Below are positions 32,323 through 33,525 of a DNA stretch of 33,525 nt, in pieces; the first letter of the stretch is position 1, and each line of letters starts with the position of its first letter. The notes beneath the pieces are model-generated. The model did no database searches, was not told the origin of the DNA, and saw only the letters and a list, made by a program, of their open reading frames with translations. Where the stretch lies: contig QFQY01000079.1 of NCBI GenBank assembly GCA_003248805.1, positions 1 through 33,525 of the forward strand. The letters are read 5' to 3'. Made by a program: the position numbers and the translations under genes. Source of the DNA: Chelatococcus sp. Lineage in GTDB: Bacteria; Pseudomonadota; Alphaproteobacteria; Rhizobiales; Beijerinckiaceae.

Positions 32323-32476
32323 AAACGAAAAGACCCGCAGCGGAAATCCGCTACGGGCCCTGGAAGAACCAACGGCCATGTCCTGAACGGGTGCGCGTAC
32401 ATCCGGCGTCAAACGTTCGGCCCATGGCCGTCTTCAACGACGCTGGAGGACGGTGGAACGCCCTCGACATCGCCGT
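32323..32476 (-). ncRNA. Candidate structured small RNA with intrinsic terminator
   Basis: This fills most of the 308-base stretch between the MBL-fold gene and the DUF1993 gene, where no protein gene is supported. On the - strand, ttgaaa (complement of 32506-32511) and catatg (32483-32488) are 17 bases apart and predict a start near 32476. The body contains a 9-bp perfect stem (32372-32380 with 32423-32431), a 2x2 internal loop and a further stem (32383-32389 with 32414-32420, one wobble). It ends with a terminator hairpin (32334-32357, interrupted 4+5-bp stem) followed by tcttttcgttt. A cctcc stretch in the 5' part could pair with ribosome-binding sites. I do not recognise an Rfam family. 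It could instead be the 3' UTR of the DUF1993 gene. Confidence 0.45.
32325..32357 (-). terminator. Rho-independent terminator on the - strand
   Basis: Reading the - strand, cccg-t-agcgg, loop attt, ccgct-g-cggg, then tcttttcgttt. The T-run is on this strand only. It ends either the candidate small RNA or the transcript of the DUF1993 gene 190 bases upstream. Confidence 0.8.
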
Positions 32477-32546
32477 GATCCTCATATGGGAGAGCAATGC
32501 GGCGGTTTCAAGGGCGCCCGGCGGATCGCGTCGGCCGCCTGTGCGC

Positions 32547-33062
32547 TCACGCGTCGAAAACGCCCTTCAGGAAATCGCTCTTGCCGATCTGAATGCCGTT
32601 CTCGCGCAGGATGTCGTAGGCCGTCGCCGCGTGGAAGTAGAAGTTCGGCAGGGCGAAGCGCGTCAGGTAGTCCACGCCCTTCATCGTCACCGTGGCGGAG
32701 GGGCCGCGCGGGAAGGTCACGTCCCGGTCGAGGCCGGCGTCGAGGGCCGCATCGTCGGCCGCCGCGACGAAGGCGAGCACGTTGGCGATCCGCAGCTTGA
32801 GCTCCTCGACCGTCTTCTCCTCGTCGGGGAATTTCGGATTGTCGCCGCCCGCCAGCCGGGCCGTGACGTTCTTCGCGAAATCGCAGGCGAGCTGGATCTG
32901 GCGGGTGAAGGGCAGCATGTCCGGGGAGAGCCGGGCGGCGAGCAGCACGGCGGGGTCGATCTTGCGCTCCGCGGCCTGGGCCACGGCCTTGTCGAGGATG
33001 GCGTCGAGCGCCTTCAGCGTCTGGGTCAGTCCGGCGAGCACGGCGCGGGTGGTGAGGGGCAT
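32547..33062 (-). CDS. DUF1993 family protein
   Basis: A 171-residue soluble protein. Conserved-type segments are DMLPFTRQIQLACDFAKNV, KTVEELKLRIANVLAFVAA and YLTRFALPNFYFHAATAYDIL, the last of these being the DUF1993 hallmark. The family has a DinB-like four-helix arrangement; the His residues in FYFHAATAYDILRENG and lack of other motifs do not define a reaction. The ATG before PLTTRAVL has gagga 6 bases upstream. The leader contains the efp terminator, so expression needs read-through or a promoter close to it. Confidence 0.88.
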   Translation of the reverse strand: MPLTTRAVLAGLTQTLKALDAILDKAVAQAAERKIDPAVLLAARLSPDMLPFTRQIQLACDFAKNVTARLAGGDNPKFPDEEKTVEELKLRIANVLAFVAAADDAALDAGLDRDVTFPRGPSATVTMKGVDYLTRFALPNFYFHAATAYDILRENGIQIGKSDFLKGVFDA

Positions 33063-33073
33063 GGCGAATCCTC

Positions 33074-33102
33074 GAAACGAAAACGGGCCCGGATGGGCCC
33101 GT
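33074..33102 (-). terminator. Rho-independent terminator of efp
   Basis: On the - strand acgggccc (complement of 33095-33102) pairs perfectly with gggcccgt (complement of 33083-33090) around atcc, followed by tttcgttt. It lies about 50 bases after the efp stop and ends about 12 bases before the DUF1993 start codon. Confidence 0.9.
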
Positions 33103-33152
33103 CGCATCGCATATAATCCTGTCCCGCCATCGAGGGCAGAGCGCAAGGACGA

Positions 33153-33525
33153 TCAGTCCTTTGCACGCTCGACATAGGAGCCGTCGGCCGTCATCACGAC
33201 GATGCGGGTGCCGACGCCGATATGCGGCGGGACGGCGCTGCGCACGCCGTTGGAGAGGATCGCCGGCTTGTAGGAGGAGGAGGCGGTCTGGCCCTTGGTC
33301 ACCGGCTCGGTCTCCGTGACCTCGAGCGTGACCCGCTGCGGCAGCTCGATCGCGACGGCCTTGTCCTCGAACACCGAGAGCGAGACCTTCATGTTCTCCT
33401 GGAGATAGGGCGCGGCGTCGCCGACCACGTCCTTGTCGACATGGATCTGGTCGTAGGTCTCGGGGTTCATGAAGACGTACTGCTCGCCGTCCTGATAGAG
33501 ATAGGTGAAGTCGCGATCCTCGACA
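33153..33525 (-). CDS. efp: Elongation factor P, C-terminal part (5' end outside window)
   Basis: EF-P relieves ribosome stalling at polyproline stretches. The visible 123 residues include the end of the N-terminal KOW-like domain (DRDFTYLYQDGEQYVFMN) and both OB domains: MKVSLSVFEDKAVAIELPQ, TLEVTETEPVTKGQTASSSY KPAI in parts, and PPHIGVGTRIVVMTADGSYVERA. The modified lysine site lies in the missing N-terminus. A short inverted repeat (aaggac/gtcctt) surrounds the stop codon. Confidence 0.96.
   Translation of the reverse strand, partial: VEDRDFTYLYQDGEQYVFMNPETYDQIHVDKDVVGDAAPYLQENMKVSLSVFEDKAVAIELPQRVTLEVTETEPVTKGQTASSSYKPAILSNGVRSAVPPHIGVGTRIVVMTADGSYVERAKD

Overview
The window is about 33.5 kb of uniformly GC-rich DNA (high sixties percent by eye), densely packed with housekeeping genes. 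It reads as chromosome of an alphaproteobacterium of the order Hyphomicrobiales (Rhizobiales), plausibly a Bosea- or Methylobacterium-like lineage. The grounds are the order rnd-lptC-lptA-lptB-rpoN-hpf-ptsN, the order rpsA-sppA-ihfB-lapA, a Tim44-like exported protein, an extensin-like lipoprotein, DUF1993 and DUF2798 proteins, and a hairpin repeat of a type common between rhizobial genes. The genus is inference. I recognised no tRNA, rRNA, CRISPR array, prophage or insertion sequence.

Layout. 1-5141 (+): 3' end of rpsA with a strong terminator, a palindromic repeat, an orphan Hsp70/YegD-like ATPase, sppA, ihfB, lapA and an ornithine cyclodeaminase family gene. 5180-6427 (-): a 57-aa membrane protein and a TctC-type solute-binding protein. 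6597-8820: two cell-wall LAS-type metallopeptidase genes facing each other (mepA + and an extensin-like lipoprotein -), with a 41-bp perfect palindrome and a second hairpin repeat between them. 9029-13938 (mostly +): DUF2798 membrane protein, amidase, a 27-aa microprotein, a cysteine-rich exported protein (-), Tim44-like protein, dapB and alkB. 13939-18031 (-): TRIC-type channel, grpE and glnD. 18170-19886: OsmC-family protein (+) and rmuC (-). 20001-22348 (+): def-fmt-truA. 22537-24823 (-): membrane protein, dapE and DUF805 protein. 25007-32239 (+): rnd, lptCAB, rpoN, hpf, ptsN, a small exported protein and a GloB-like metallo-hydrolase. 32323-33525 (-): a candidate small RNA, a DUF1993 protein and the 3' part of efp.

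How the genes work together. lptC-lptA-lptB encode three parts of the lipopolysaccharide export machine. rpoN, hpf and ptsN form the usual sigma-54/ribosome hibernation/nitrogen-PTS group, and glnD in the same window is the uridylyltransferase sensor of nitrogen status. def and fmt form the N-formyl-methionine cycle, with truA for tRNA pseudouridylation. dapB and dapE serve lysine and meso-diaminopimelate synthesis, which connects with the murein hydrolases.

Most of the window is ordinary core genome, and I see no clear multi-gene novel system. The items most worth a second look are non-coding or very small: a structured RNA candidate with its own promoter-like boxes and terminator (32323-32476, - strand), the 41-bp palindrome carrying three GAATATCG octamers (7589-7629), the composite palindromic repeat after rpsA, a heat-shock-type promoter for grpE inside the end of glnD, and two short membrane-protein genes that size-limited annotation would miss.
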